A stretch of 64,000 nucleotides of DNA, from assembly GCA_023213395.1 (NCBI GenBank), contig CM041465.1:79305741-79369740 (forward strand), in the 5' to 3' direction. This DNA comes from Cycas panzhihuaensis. Its lineage: Eukaryota; Cycadophyta. This document shows positions 1-11,062 of this stretch, piece after piece; position 1 is the stretch's first letter; every line of letters begins with the position of its first letter. The position numbers and the translations under genes are program-made. The notes under the pieces were generated by a model, which ran no database searches, was not told where the DNA came from, and saw only the letters and a list, made by a program, of their open reading frames with translations.

Positions 1-249
1 TATTATTCATGTCATTAGAAGTAAATATAGAAGGTAGGTTACATCGCAAAGATGGAGGGTTAACCTCATAGGACTCTTGCATCCAATAATCTACAAATCT
101 TTTTGTTCCTTCTTCATTTGAGAAACTATTTGCATGCAATTCTCCAAAATAATTGGGTTTATACTCTTGTGAGTTGAACAATTTTGTTGATTCTTCTATT
201 GTATGATATAGGTTTGTTTCCTCAAATGTTGATGATGTCTCATCGCTAG

Positions 250-650
250 CAATTGTTGTGATCAATGCATCGTCGAGAATTACTAGCATAAGAAGGAATA
301 CTTCATTTCCTCCATCTGTCAACGTAAAAGCTACATCCTTTCAACTTTTAAGGCATTCTATTTTATACAACCATGGACGGCCTAGTAATGTTGAATGGGG
401 CACCATACCCTTTACTATTTTGACAATGGTAAAATCAATTCATATTGCAATATCAGCTACATCCACTTTAACATTTGATAACTACCCCATTGGTTTAACC
501 AAGAATTCATTGGCCAATTTCAATGAATATGTTGTTGCTTCTAGCTTTGGGCTACCCAATTTTTTTCCATGTTGTAGGTAACATGTTCACTATTGTGCCT
601 CCATCAACAATTACATTATGAAATATTTTGCCTAAAATTGTGATTGTAGC
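250..650 (-). pseudogene. gypsy aspartic protease (retropepsin) fragment
   Basis: This is the protease part of the OTA-1 polyprotein, which in an active element cleaves Gag-Pol inside the virus-like particle. Read on the minus strand it shows VDGGTIVNMLP around 590-625, where DGG replaces the usual D-S/T-G active-site triad as in many plant OTA elements. Downstream is the flap-side LLGRPWLY signature around 366-395, which is typical of this protease family. Several in-frame stops and frame changes interrupt it. It directly follows the gag region, and reverse transcriptase would follow outside the window. The assignment rests on these two motifs and their spacing. Confidence 0.7.
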
Positions 651-889
651 CGTGGGATCAAGGTCAAAAGAGGGTATTGTTTTCTTTAAACTCTTGGTAG
701 ATTCCCTATGCTGTAATACACCCATTTTTATCCATTCAATGAATTGCTCTAGTGGAATGGTTCACTGCAACTACTTCACTAGATTCTCCATTAATATCAA
801 CATTCAAGGTATGTCCTCCATTGGTAATCCTTTGAATAATTCCCCTACTTGAACTAGTTGTGGCTAATGTTGTGATTCTTTAATTGCTG

Positions 890-2949
890 ATTATTTTTCT
901 TTGGGTTTGTTTTTTCTTATATATGCATATGTTGTCATTGGTTTGCCCAATGACAATGAATTTTCTTCTTCCTTTCTCATTGCCTTTTCCAAAGTTCTTT
1001 TGGTGGCTTCAAAATGACAGATCTCCACTTTAGGGTTGGGATAATCATCTATCACCTTTTCTTTTCCTTTTGGTTTGCCATTTAACATTTTTGATAGTTT
1101 TGGGGACTATGGTCACTAGATTTATGACCTTTGATTTCCCCTTACAATCCTCTATTCTATGATCCCCTAGTCTACAATCTTTACATACGAACAAACATTG
1201 CTCATATGCCCTACCCATTGGGCAATCAAATTTCCAGTGGCCAAATTCAATGCATACTAGGCATCTTCCCATTGGTGGCTTCTTCTTCGATGCTTCAAGT
1301 GTGTTTTTGGTGGCATACAAATGCCTGGTTGAGTCAGTGCCTCTACCTTTGTAGCTCCATCCTCTAGGGTTAAAATAACAATACTTTGTGTTGTGGTTGT
1401 TCTACAAATGTCGCGCCACTTATCTTGTTTTTTCATTGAACTATTTTTAGGGTTTAGTTTACATTCCTTCACAGAATGGGAATTCTCATTCTAGATATGA
1501 CACCATTTGTTAATTTGAAACTCTTTCCTCTTATTCTTTTTACTTTTATCTTCTTCTTCCTCTTTTTTATTTTTCATTTTTAGTCTTGCTACTTCTTTTA
1601 TAAGGATTTCTATCTCAGGTTCCTCCTTCATTTTCTCCACTTAGAAGACTGGCTAATTGTGTTGCTTGTGTTTTATTTCTTGCAGTTCTTCTTGAAATCT
1701 TAGCAACAATGGATCATGTCTTCCTATTTGTACATCAATTTCTACCTCAAAGTATAAGACCAATTCTTGAGCATTCTTGAAAGATTTCAATGGACATGTC
1801 TATATCATTAACCTTAATTTCTCATTTAATTCTCTTACAAAATAATTTTTCATATTATGATTTGTGACTTTCCATTCATCATGCTGGCCACTATAATTTT
1901 CATGCAACTTATATAGGTTAACACCGATTCACTAGGTCTTTTTCTAATTTCTTTCAGTGCTATCTCGATAGCTTTATTGCTGTAAAATTTCTATAATCTT
2001 CCCTCAAATTGCTTCTTCACATTCTCCCCGGTTTTTACTTTATCCAATTCCTTGTACCATGCCAATGGTACTCCCCTTAATGTACATGCGAATCTTTCCT
2101 TGATTTCGTGTTCATTTGTAATTTTCTTCACATCCACCAAATTCTAAAAAGGATAGACATGCTTAGCATCATCTAACATTTTGTTCAAAATCAATTTCCC
2201 AAATTCCCTTGAGTCATCCATTTTTGACAAGTTTAGTGGTGTGCTTTCCAATGATGGTGAAACTTTTCTTTCTAAGGATACAAGTGGTGCAGTTCCTTCC
2301 TTTGGAGTTATCTCCTCCTCTCCAACTATTTTGGGTTTTGGTGGTGTCCAGGTCTGCTTCCCCCAACACTCTCCATTCTAAACAAGGGATTCTTAAAAGG
2401 CATTTTTAGATGGATAAGCTCAAGCAATCTTAGTACCTGCATTGATATTGGTGTCACTATAAAATATGATTAGTTGGATCCCTTATCTGACAAGTTCTCA
2501 AATAGTTGTCTTATTAACCAATTCTCCCAATATCCCAAGGGACCTTCTTCTGCCTTTTCCTCGTGTCCACTTAGGTCCTTTAGAGTAGAATCCATATTTA
2601 TTTCCTCCTCCTTCCCTAGGGTTTCATCCTTTTTTGCTGAAGTATTATTCTATTTTGAATTTTCTTCTTTTGGAATGTCTTTCTTCTCAAATTCAATTGG
2701 AGCAAGTGTTATCACCATTTGATCTCCATGTCTTTCAATTTCTTATTCTTGGGGTTTATGTGTGCCACCTGCCTTAGACCCTTTAATGGACATCCCTCTT
2801 GTCTTTTTTACTAAGGCTTAACCTCCTACCCCTTCTTAATTTTGTCTCTTTAGACCATCCTAATCCCTTTGTCTACTGGATTCTAGTATCCAATTAGGTG
2901 AAGGTCTTTTTGGTGGCTCACCCACTTTTGAACGTTGCTTTGGTGGCAT
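890..2949 (-). pseudogene. gypsy gag (N-terminal module, capsid domain, two CCHC knuckles)
   Basis: Structural Gag protein of OTA-1. The start is taken at ATG 2949 (MPPKQRS), because the related element G also begins its frame with MPPK. Blocks in order: GPLGYWENW near 2540, FKNPLF near 2385, MDDSREFGKLI near 2200, then the retrotransposon capsid domain with ERFACTLRGVPLAWY at about 2050-2115. Two zinc knuckles follow near 1165-1275: CLVCIEFGHWKFDC and CKDCRLGDHRIEDC, each a canonical CX2CX4HX4C. The frame is broken by several stops. The first three blocks are shared with G, which lacks everything downstream. I do not know a named domain for the N-terminal module. Confidence 0.75.
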
Positions 2950-3058
2950 TGGAAGGTTCCCTGGCTGTTGGAGGCTTAGCATCATGATGACAACTAGGTT
3001 TCCTTGGTCTTTGGGCATAATATGTATGACAAAACTCTGGCCTAGTCCCTCCTCAATG

Positions 3059-3078
3059 GATGGAAACAATGGAACCAA
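3059..3078 (-). other. primer-binding site of OTA-1 (tRNA-Asp-like)
   Basis: Directly inside the LTR end, the minus strand reads TTGGTTCCATTGTTTCCATC. It lines up with the corresponding site in G (TTGGTTCCGTTGCCTGCATC) and resembles the complement of the plant tRNA-Asp 3' end (TGGCGCCGTTGCCGGGG), with several substitutions. Confidence 0.55.
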
Positions 3079-3850
3079 TGTTGACTTCTAGTTTTCACCC
3101 TATGAAAGTACACTCATCAAGGGGGTTACTATCCAATAGTGTAGCTAGGTCTTGGTCAACATAGTCATGTTATCACTCTCTATACAAACATCATAACATC
3201 AAATCATTATCATATATTATCACCATGCCAATATATCAGTCAATATCAATATACATTCACAACTCAGTCATCGTCATACATAATATACACAATATTTCCA
3301 CATAACTCATTAGTTCATTAAGTAATATCCCTTTACATCACTAAAAAGGGTAACATTTTGCATGTATTCCACCATGAAACATGACATACAATTCCAATAC
3401 TTAGCTCTTATACTTGAGAATGTATCACAAGACTCATTAACTTGGCTCTCACACCAAAATGATGGTTGATTGACCAATAAATACACCATATGTGCCTTTT
3501 GAGGAATGGTTATGACTCATTATCACAACTATACCTTTTTACAACAAAATACACCTATTCACTTTAATTACATTTGTTACATCCTTAATCATGTATTTTC
3601 ATCTGTACAACTGTATGAATGTATCACCTTGAGTAACATTAGCATCCCTGGGATGTACGGTCTTGATCTGGGTGGGCACTCTCTACATTCCTCATTGTGC
3701 ATTCCTCATACATTCCCAACTATGTTGCATTCTAGTTTGGAATGCAACCTGTCATGCATTCTTTGAGAGCTTGATTTTGTCCTCTTTTACTATTTTTTGC
3801 CATGCGTTCCACTATGTGTCCTCTTGGTGATGCATTTCTACATTCCTCAA
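3079..3850 (-). repeat. 5' LTR of OTA-1 (outer end approximate)
   Basis: The inner end is AAGTCAACA (minus strand), the same terminus as the LTRs of G, immediately followed by the primer site. The body is AT-rich and non-coding. No second copy is present in the window, so the outer boundary near 3850 is inferred only from where the J gag frame stops. Confidence 0.5.
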
Positions 3851-4126
3851 GTTATGATAACCATGCATTCCTACTTTTCCATTTTCCAAAACTGCCCAAG
3901 TACCAAATTTTACCCCAACAATTTCTTGATCTTCTCCTGATGTGTCTTCCTCAATCTTTTCATGCAGGACCTTATCCACTTCCTCTATTGTATTGAACAT
4001 GTCTCGGGACAATTTATCTATTGAATTTTGTAGTGATTTCACTAAATCTTGTAGTGCAACTGTAATGTGCATAGCTTGTTGGAGCTCCTTGACTTGTTTA
4101 GTGAGTTCCTCGATTCTCTAAGCCAT
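3846..4126 (-). pseudogene. gag N-terminal fragment of gypsy element J
   Basis: Read from ATG 4126 (third codon already a stop), this is a short heptad-like, coiled-coil-prone stretch (RIEELTKQVKELQQA, then LVKSLQNSIDKLSRDM) ending in an acidic tail. Short coiled-coil N-termini of this kind precede the capsid domain in plant chromovirus Gag proteins; H has a comparable start at 57895. It lies about 480 bp downstream of a tRNA-Met-type primer site and an LTR end. The reading stops where OTA-1 begins, so OTA-1 probably inserted here. The rest of the gene is outside the window. Confidence 0.5.
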
Positions 4127-4599
4127 GTTTCTTGGAGGTGGAGGAGTGCTTGTGTTCACCAAAAGGAAGTTTCTCCCTTTTTAGTGTTTGTCCTAGAATG
4201 GAGCTCTAGAATTTTTTTAGTATGATTCCTTTGCCTACAAATTCAAATACAAGTGTGAAGATTGCAAAAAAATACTTGAAATCAAGAAAAGAAAAACTGA
4301 AAATGGTTACCAATTGACCAAATTTTAATCATTGGAAGTTGAGTGTTTCGATCTTACCAAACCTTAAAAGTTTCCTTCAGATAACTTCATAGGTCAAATG
4401 CTAGGACATTGTGGCAATGAAATCTGTCGTGTAACCACTTGTTTTGATGATGAACAAGTGTGGATTACAATATAGCAGATGGTATTGAATTTGGAGTTCA
4501 TGATGAAAAGATATTGTAGTTGGATCATTGAGAGGTAAGTCCTTTAGTCTACTAATTTTATGAATTGCCCAATGTCAATCTCAAGTATTTTGGGCATCC

Positions 4600-4616
4600 C
4601 TAAAACTTTGATACCA
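4600..4616 (-). other. primer-binding site of J (initiator tRNA-Met type)
   Basis: The minus strand reads TGGTATCAAAGTTTTAG, two bases inside an LTR end in ...CATAGCA. The first eight bases match the plant initiator tRNA-Met complement TGGTATCAGAGC. Confidence 0.65.
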
Positions 4617-4618
4617 CC

Positions 4619-4895
4619 TGCTATGAACCTAGCAGGGTTTTGTAACATTTCCACATAAGATATCACAAAAACTATATGATAATAATAATAAAGAAGAGTA
4701 AATAGTACAAACAATAATCAATAGTATAAAAGCTAGTCCTCTTCAAGGTGAGGGATCCTCTAGGAAATCATTATTGCTTGTGGTTGCCTCCAAGGAGCTG
4801 AAGCACCAAAAGAAATATCCACCATTATGATTTCTTCAATTGAACTCCTATCCTTATAATACTTCATGAAAGGCCACTTCCAATAGATATGTTAG
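4619..4895 (-). repeat. 5' LTR of J (outer end approximate)
   Basis: This is non-coding sequence ending in CA beside the primer site. It contains a GGATCCCTCACCTTGAAGAGG-like U5 segment near 4740-4765 that resembles the segment in the LTRs of B and I. The outer end is guessed at a TGTGAAC start near 4895, because the D gag reading is recognisable from about 4918. Confidence 0.4.
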
Positions 4896-4917
4896 TTCAC
4901 AGAGGGGTTGTGTCCCT

Positions 4918-6530
4918 TGGATTTATAAAAAATACCCATAGGAAGTACTACAACAACAGGAAGGGGTAGTATTTCTCCCCCAAGAGGCCTTGGAGGATGT
5001 AATACACCATCAACAAGAGGCATTGGAGGAGGCAATGTACCACTAGAAAGAGGTGAATCACTACAAGGAGGATGGGTAGGAGGCAATATGCTAGGTGGTT
5101 GGACATAGTCCATAGCCCCTTATGTGATTGTACAAAATGATGTAGCCTTTGGAACTTTGTAGTATGATGGGTTAAGAGACCTTGTAGACAATATGGCCTT
5201 ATTTATGAATTTGCTCAAAATAAAAAAAAAATCCAAGATCCTGATGAAATCAAAGCCAAGTTTTTTTCAATGCTACGAGGAGTAGCAATATCCCGGTATT
5301 AATATGTATCCACACATAGTCCATTATGGGAGCAAATATGAACTTTTTTCTTAGAGCAATTTTAGAAGTTGAGAGATCCTCTGGCAATTTTGCAAGCATC
5401 AGAGGAGATTCAACAGTTTCCAAGAGAATTAGTGACATATTTAGATGGATGAATAAGATTCATTATTAATAAGATGAATCTTGCAACACTGATTTCTCCT
5501 ATGCATATTTTAAAGTATTTTGTTCAAGGATTGACTCCTCATCTCAAAGAAAAGCTAAGCCTGCACCCAATGTCTAGTTATGAATAAGTTCATGAACTAG
5601 CTCTAAAGTTCAAAAATCAAATGAGAACATATTACCTTTAGGATTCACCCCAAATGGGATCCAATCCATAATTGGAAGCCTTGTGGCATGAAGTGGAAGC
5701 CTTGAAGTAGCAACCCTCTATATCACTTCTAACAGGACTTCAAGATAGTCAGGAAGTAGAGCAACTTCAAGTAGAGTTGGAAAGGCTGTGATTGCAAATA
5801 GAGTGCTCCAAGGAGAATGTTTAGTGCCCCCCACCTTGCAATCAACAAGAACATATTCAAAATGAGCATTAGGAGCCACTAGAAGAAAAGGGGTGTGACA
5901 TCTATCAAATGAATAATCATAGAACTAGAGGAATCTATTTAAATATTTGGAGGATATCAAGAGAGCAAGGATGTGGTGTCTTCACATCATCACTAGAAAT
6001 CTAAGATTATTTCTATCAAAGAATGGATTAAGGATCATTCAAGCAATATAAAGGAAGAATGAATCTAATTCAATGGCACTTATGTTTATGATGGGTACAT
6101 CTTTAGATAGATTTCCCATTAGAAAAGAAAGTGATGGACTTCGTTTGTGAAGATTGTGATCCTCCTGGCCATGAATGGTTGAATTTCCTAAAAATCTAAA
6201 TGTTTAGGTACATAATTAAAATTTAGTTATGAAAATTCCTAGTAAAAAAGAAGTTTCATCCTACTTAGAAACATACTAAGAAGTGGAAAAACTTCAACAA
6301 ACCCCGCTATAGAGAATTTTCTAGATCCAACAATAGCAAAAAAAAAGACTGCAAGAAGTTGTATAAGCCTTGCAAGATGCCATGTAGATGGTGGAGTAGC
6401 AGGAAGTACAACAGGCAACTCGATTCAAAGGACAAGCATATAAGAGAAGAACAACCTTTCAAGAGCCCCAACAACAACAAGAGGCAATAACAATACCAAT
6501 AGAAGAGATAAATCCATGGCAAAGGTCGCA
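4918..6530 (+). pseudogene. gypsy gag of element D (degenerate)
   Basis: This is a Gag-like region of an OTA-type gypsy element. It starts with a Gly/Pro-rich stretch (GRGSISPPRGLGG), then DPDEIKAKFFSMLRG near 5240-5280, which matches the capsid-domain pattern of helices before the Trp motif. At 5480-5640 the clearest part reads ISPMHILKYFVQGLTPHLKE, a typical capsid C-terminal segment. A relic zinc knuckle near 6140-6185 (CEDCDPPGHEW) has CX2CX4H but lacks the last Cys. Stops and frame changes are frequent. Upstream sequence has been displaced by J. The call rests on pattern matches, not on an intact frame. Confidence 0.5.
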
Positions 6531-6539
6531 ATTAGTAGA

Positions 6540-7290
6540 TCTTTTCGTAGATTTGGGGGTTACCATCTGAATTGATACAGTATTTAATTGGTGGGAAGTT
6601 GGTTATTTCCAGCAAATTGTCCTTGATCAAATTGAGCATCCTCTATTGAGGGCTTTAAAAAGTAATGTTATTGATCCTCACTTACCAATGGCCATATTTG
6701 GTACAACCATTTGTAAGACCATAGTGGACAACAGATTAGGGGAAAATGTGTTGCTTAAAGCCTCTTGGATTTCCTTGGGAAGGCCTGAAATGGTATCACC
6801 AGATTATTCTATAAGAATAGCAAATCAATTACATGTAAATCCAATGGGTACATTGATGAATATTCTAGTAATAGTGTATTAGATATGCCCAAACTTGAAG
6901 ATGACAATAAAAGCAAAGAGACCTAATAAGGAGAAACCTCTGACCATGACAATGAGGAAAGAGATAAAAGAGATGAGGAAAGAGATAGAAGAGATAAATT
7001 AGATCCAACTATGGCCTCAAGAACTCCAAATTCCTTTTGAAGAAATTTGATATAGACAAGTCAAAGGATATTCAAAGTTAGATCATCTAGATGGATCTAT
7101 AATTTCAAATGCCCCTTGGATTGAAAGAGGACAAAATATTAGTGACATCCCTTCATCTGTATCGGAAAGTGATCAAATGGTTCTACTGGTGGAGCAAGGA
7201 TTATCAGAGAATGCCTCACTAAATCTGGGCCTTTCTCAAAACATCGTTGAAAGATCAATATAAGGACTCTTGGAGCAGAGATTTACTTCT
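6540..7290 (+). pseudogene. gypsy aspartic protease of element D
   Basis: An open stretch at 6646-6882 carries the protease core: IVDNRLGENVLLKASW, SLGRPEMVSPDYSIRIANQ and NPMGTLMNILV. These correspond to the active-site loop, the LGRP segment and the following strand of OTA-family retropepsins. The catalytic triad is altered (D-N-R instead of D-S/G-G). Downstream to about 7290 is a Lys/Glu-rich linker that would precede reverse transcriptase. No D reverse transcriptase follows; instead the sequence changes to the Gag of element A near 7310. Element C at 14.3 kb could be the continuation of D beyond A, but I cannot prove this. Confidence 0.6.
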
Positions 7291-7309
7291 CCTAACAAAC
7301 ATGTCTGCA

Positions 7310-7860
7310 ACAAACCATCACCATCCAAGCTTACACAAAAGAATTTCAAAATTTACCAAGCATATTGACATCCAAAGTTGACCCTAGTTTAATACTTGAA
7401 GCATATATTGGAGGGCTCAAGGGGACTATCAAGTTCCATCTAAAAACATTTGGTGTAGAGACTTTAAGGGAAATAATTAGACAATCATGTATAGAAACTG
7501 GATTCGAGGAAACACACTAGAGTTATATTCATTGAGGTGACGGCTTTAAACTTATGGGACAAGGCAATAGATTGAATTGGTACCAATTAGGGGCCAAGGC
7601 CGACCTACCAGTCACAAAATAGAAGGAAAGTAGGCCTATAGAAGGTAGGTTATCAAAAGCAGAACACCTTTAGAATGGGACATGTTTTGACTGCAACGAT
7701 GAACAGAGTCATAATCATAAATGTCTAGTAAAGGAAATCTTTATGCTTAATAATGAAGAAACAAACATACTGATACAAGAGGAGCAACCACAAGAGGTGC
7801 AATCACCAAAGGAGGATGGAGAAAAAAATACAAGAGTTGCTTAATGAATGGACTTTGAGA
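7310..7860 (+). pseudogene. gag C-terminal half of A with CCHC-like knuckle
   Basis: This part reads AYTKEFQNLPSILTS, then LILEAYIGGLKGTIKFHLK, which is the conserved capsid C-terminal helix region of plant chromovirus Gag, and then TLREIIRQSCIE. A nucleic-acid-binding knuckle follows at about 7680-7730: CFDCNDEQSHNHKC, with spacing CX2CX7HXC, the same unusual spacing as in B (17145) and H (58808). It ends in an acidic linker before the protease. The N-terminal half of gag is missing because the element is truncated here. Confidence 0.75.
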
Positions 7861-7899
7861 AAGTGCAAATATCACTTAAGGCAATCTCTAGAATAGTAA

Positions 7900-8280
7900 A
7901 TATGCCTAAAACACTACATTTCATCAGTCTTAGTTGATAGTGGTAGTATGCACAATTTCATTAATAGACTGACGATAGTCAAGTTGGGGCTCCAAGTCAA
8001 ACAACTAAAATAGTTCCAAGTAGCAATTGCTAATGGTAACAATATGCCATGCAGAGCCTTTTGCAACAAGGTATACCTTCAGATCTCTAACTACTCATTG
8101 AACACATGTATGTTTCCCATGCCAATTGGAGTTGTTGATGTGGTGCCAAGCATACCATGGATCCAAAATTTGGGAAATATAGTCACTAATTATAGAACAC
8201 ACTTCACAAGTTTCTTCCAAAAAGGGGGCAAATACAAGTTGCAAGTACCACCCACACCCCTTCCTAGTTAGTCTTATCTC
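7900..8280 (+). pseudogene. aspartic protease of A
   Basis: Retropepsin domain with the intact active-site motif VDSGSMHNFI near 7930-7960, so the catalytic Asp is still encoded. It continues through VAIANGNNMPC and the C-terminal segment VVDVVPSIPWIQNLGNIVTNY (shown here as part of the family block LG..WL...G.I..NY), an open stretch from 8044 to 8271. It then passes into the linker leading to reverse transcriptase (MEKLLKKNPSKY). At least one in-frame stop separates the halves. The same layout is seen in B and H. Confidence 0.75.
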
Positions 8281-9110
8281 ACCGCATGGAAAAGTTGCTC
8301 AAGAAAAATCCTTCAAAATATCTCATATCCTATTATAATATTTTAGTACAAGATGTCCCGTTTGAAGTTCAAGCTATGATGGACCAACACAATAGAGTCT
8401 TTCAAGACATTCCCAAGGGAATAACCTCCACCTTATGACAATAAGCACATAATAGATTTAGTACCAGGAGTTGCACCCATAAACATTTGGCCTTACCGAC
8501 ATCATACCACTTCAAGAAGGAAATAGAACAAATCACCAAGGATTTACTTCAACTAAGATCCATTGTACTCAGTTCCAGTCCCTTTGCTTCTCTAGTTATT
8601 CTAATCAAGAAAAATGATGGTTTGTATTGGATGTACATCAACTACCATGGTCTAAATAAAATAACAGTAAAAAATAGGTATCTCATATTGTGGATTGATG
8701 ATTTATTAGATGAAATACATGGAGCCAAGTTCTTCTTTAAGATTGATCTCCACTCTAGATATTATCAAATCTGCATCAAAGGCGAGGATGTATACAAGAC
8801 AACCTTCTAGACACACACAAGATTATTTGAATTTAGGGTAATGTTGTTCGAGTTGACTAATGCACTTGCAACTTTCTAATACACTGTGAATACAATACTT
8901 AATCCCTTTACTAAAACAATTGTCCTGGTATTTTTCAATGGCACTCTAATCTATAGATGAATATGTGACAACTGCTTAGGGCATTTGGGGGAAGCACTAT
9001 GGGTTTTGGAAGAAAACGAATTCTTCACAAATGGGTCTAAATGCTCTTTTAAACAAACAGAATTGGAATAGTTGGGCCATATCATCAACCAGGACAATGT
9101 TAAGATGGAT
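8281..9110 (+). pseudogene. reverse transcriptase of A
   Basis: RNA-dependent DNA polymerase of the chromovirus. Visible blocks: SPFASLVILIKKNDG (fingers), WMYINYHGLNKITVKNRY, IDDLLDEIHGAKFFFKIDLHSRYYQI (palm motif A with its Asp), and a weakened LTNALATF block. The catalytic YxDD box is destroyed: VFFNGTLIY stands where family members have FFDDILIY, so one of the paired Asp residues is gone. There are stops near 8810, 8880 and 8960. The longest open piece is 8487-8810. Confidence 0.8.
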
Positions 9111-9730
9111 CCAAAAAGGTCCAAGCCATCATAAATTGGCCTACCCTAATCACTGTCACATGTGTCAAAGGTTTTCTGGGAGTAGTTGGATTCTTATGAC
9201 ATTTCACTAGAGAATATGCAAGCATAACAATGCCCTTGACCAACTTCATAAAGAAGAAAGCATTCATTTGACATGATTTAGCAAAAAAGGCTTTCCAAGG
9301 ATTGAAGAATGCCATGGTCACAACCCCTGTTTTAACCATACCAAACTTTTGTGGACCATTCATTTTGGAATGTGATGCATTCAAAGTAGGATAAGGAGTA
9401 ATTCTTCAAAATCATTAAACGAAGTTGGAAACTAAATGCATGAGAAAAATTGAAACATATTTATAACAAGGAAATGTTTGAAATTATGCATTTTATCCAC
9501 CAATGATGACAATACTTACTAGGCAACAAATTCTTGATCAAGATAAATTGTGACAGCCTGAAGTATTTCCTCAATTAAAACTCCTTATTAGATGAACAAC
9601 AAAAATGGGTAAGTAGGCTACAATCCTTTGATTTTGATATCATCTATAGAAATGAAAAAGAGAATGTGATTGTAGGTGCATTATCCAAGATTCCAAAGCA
9701 ATCAACATTCTAGGCAATCTCAGTGGTCAA
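9111..9730 (+). pseudogene. RNase H region of A
   Basis: RNase H normally removes the RNA template during reverse transcription. This region holds the connection segment (LGHIINQDNVKMDPK, then a degraded GFLRRFTREYA-like block) and the RNase H core, with the LECDAS-type block near 9365-9385 reading ILECDAFKVG and later YNKEMFEIMHFIHQ near 9460-9500. Frames shift repeatedly, and most of the domain is legible only when frames are switched. The catalytic Asp of the CDA block is still present. Confidence 0.65.
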
Positions 9731-9859
9731 ACCCAGCTAGACACACAAGTTGGCACAAGAATACAAGGAAGATTTAGCATCACAACAAATACTCTAGAAT
9801 ATTCAATAAGGGACATAAACAGATTACAAATTGTGGAATGATCTAATATTACATTAGGG

Positions 9860-10537
9860 AAGATCTTTGTCCCTCATACCTTAACACTCAAGAAGAAGTT
9901 CCTGTAAGAAGCTTATGCAACACTATTGATAAGATACATAGGCATTAACAAAACATATCACCAAATCCATAATATGTTTTTCTAGAAGGGATTGATAGCA
10001 GACATCTACAATTTTGAAAGCGAAACATGTCAAAGAAATAAAAGTTAAAGCATCAGAACTATAGGATTACTTCAATTGTTACATATGTCAAAACAAAAAA
10101 AGGGAAGGAATATCAATGGACTTTATTACAGTTCTTCCTAGATCTAAGGGAAAAGATACAATATTTTTTGTAGTGGATTAATTGACCAAGTATGCACACT
10201 TCAAAGGTATGCAATCCACAACTAGGTCTAGCTAGATTGCTAATTTATTTGTTAAAGAAATCCACAAGCTGCATAGTTCTTCTAAGGTCATAGTAAATGA
10301 TTGCGACCCAAAATTCATAAGCAACTTTTGGTAAAAGATGCTCTGATAGGTAGGAACTAAACTCACTATGAGCATAGTTGATCATCCCCAAACGAGTGGA
10401 CAAACAAAAGCAATAAATAAATGTTTAGAAGGCTATTTGTAAAATATTTAATCAGATAAACAACAACAGTAGCATAAACGGTTACATCTTGTTGAATGGT
10501 GGTACAACACTGCCTATCATACATTAGCTAAAATGAT
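9860..10537 (+). pseudogene. integrase of A, part 1 (zinc finger and catalytic core)
   Basis: The N-terminal HHCC finger is partly readable near 9900-10030 (EAYATLLIRYIGINKTY, then CETCQRNK). The catalytic core follows: ISMDFITVLPRSKGKDTIFF near 10110-10155 contains the first catalytic Asp, VIVNDCDPKFISNFW near 10290-10335 contains the second Asp position, and [19 protein letters not shown] near 10380-10440 has Lys where the catalytic Glu is expected. Reading is cut at 10542 by element N and resumes at 13257 with PFQAIYGCELPSLL, the expected next block. Confidence 0.75.
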
Positions 10538-10542
10538 GTCTT

Positions 10543-11062
10543 TGTTAGAATTTAGAATTTAACTTTGATATCATATTATGATGTCCCATTATATACAATA
10601 AAAGAATATCAAACATATATAATCAATGAATCATATTATGAGGCATGTACATAAATCATGTATGTAAGATGAATACATCAAACAATAACATAAATCATAA
10701 AGTACCAAACAGATCAAACATGCACCACAAGATAGACAATAGATTTATATGTAGAAAACCTAGTATGGAAAAAACCACAAGAGAAGGTTGGAGTTGGGAG
10801 CTCCTCTTTATGATATAAATGAATACATCTCCAAATGAGTCATTCCTCTATCTCAAGTTCTCAAGTGTTGTATGTACATATTTATAGAATATGTCACCTC
10901 ATAAATAGCCTATAATATCTCGAGTCATTTAATCATCCAATAGGACATGTACATGAATAAGTGTGCATTTCACATCTCTCAATGTATTTGGTGAGTGGGA
11001 TTTTATGTGAGTCCACTATTATTAACATTAAACATTAGATATGTGAATAATCACATATCCTC
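10543..11062 (-). repeat. 3' LTR of N
   Basis: Direct repeat of 12725-13251. It contains a hairpin at 11039-11058 (ATATGTGA-ATAA-TCACATAT) that is shared with the other LTR in a slightly decayed form. Confidence 0.85.

Larger units (their letters stand above)
1..3850 (-). mobile_element. OTA-1: Ty3/gypsy (OTA/Tat-like) element, 5' part, runs off the left edge
   Basis: On the minus strand, in order, lie an LTR, a primer site, gag with two CCHC knuckles and a retropepsin-like protease with the LLGRPWLY motif. Reverse transcriptase and integrase would lie beyond base 1. Its Gag N-terminus and its LTR/primer junction closely match the small element G at 42975-45252. The upstream end of its LTR is placed near 3850, where the J gag reading stops; that boundary is approximate and I found no target-site duplication. 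All frames carry stops, so this copy is not functional. Confidence 0.75.
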
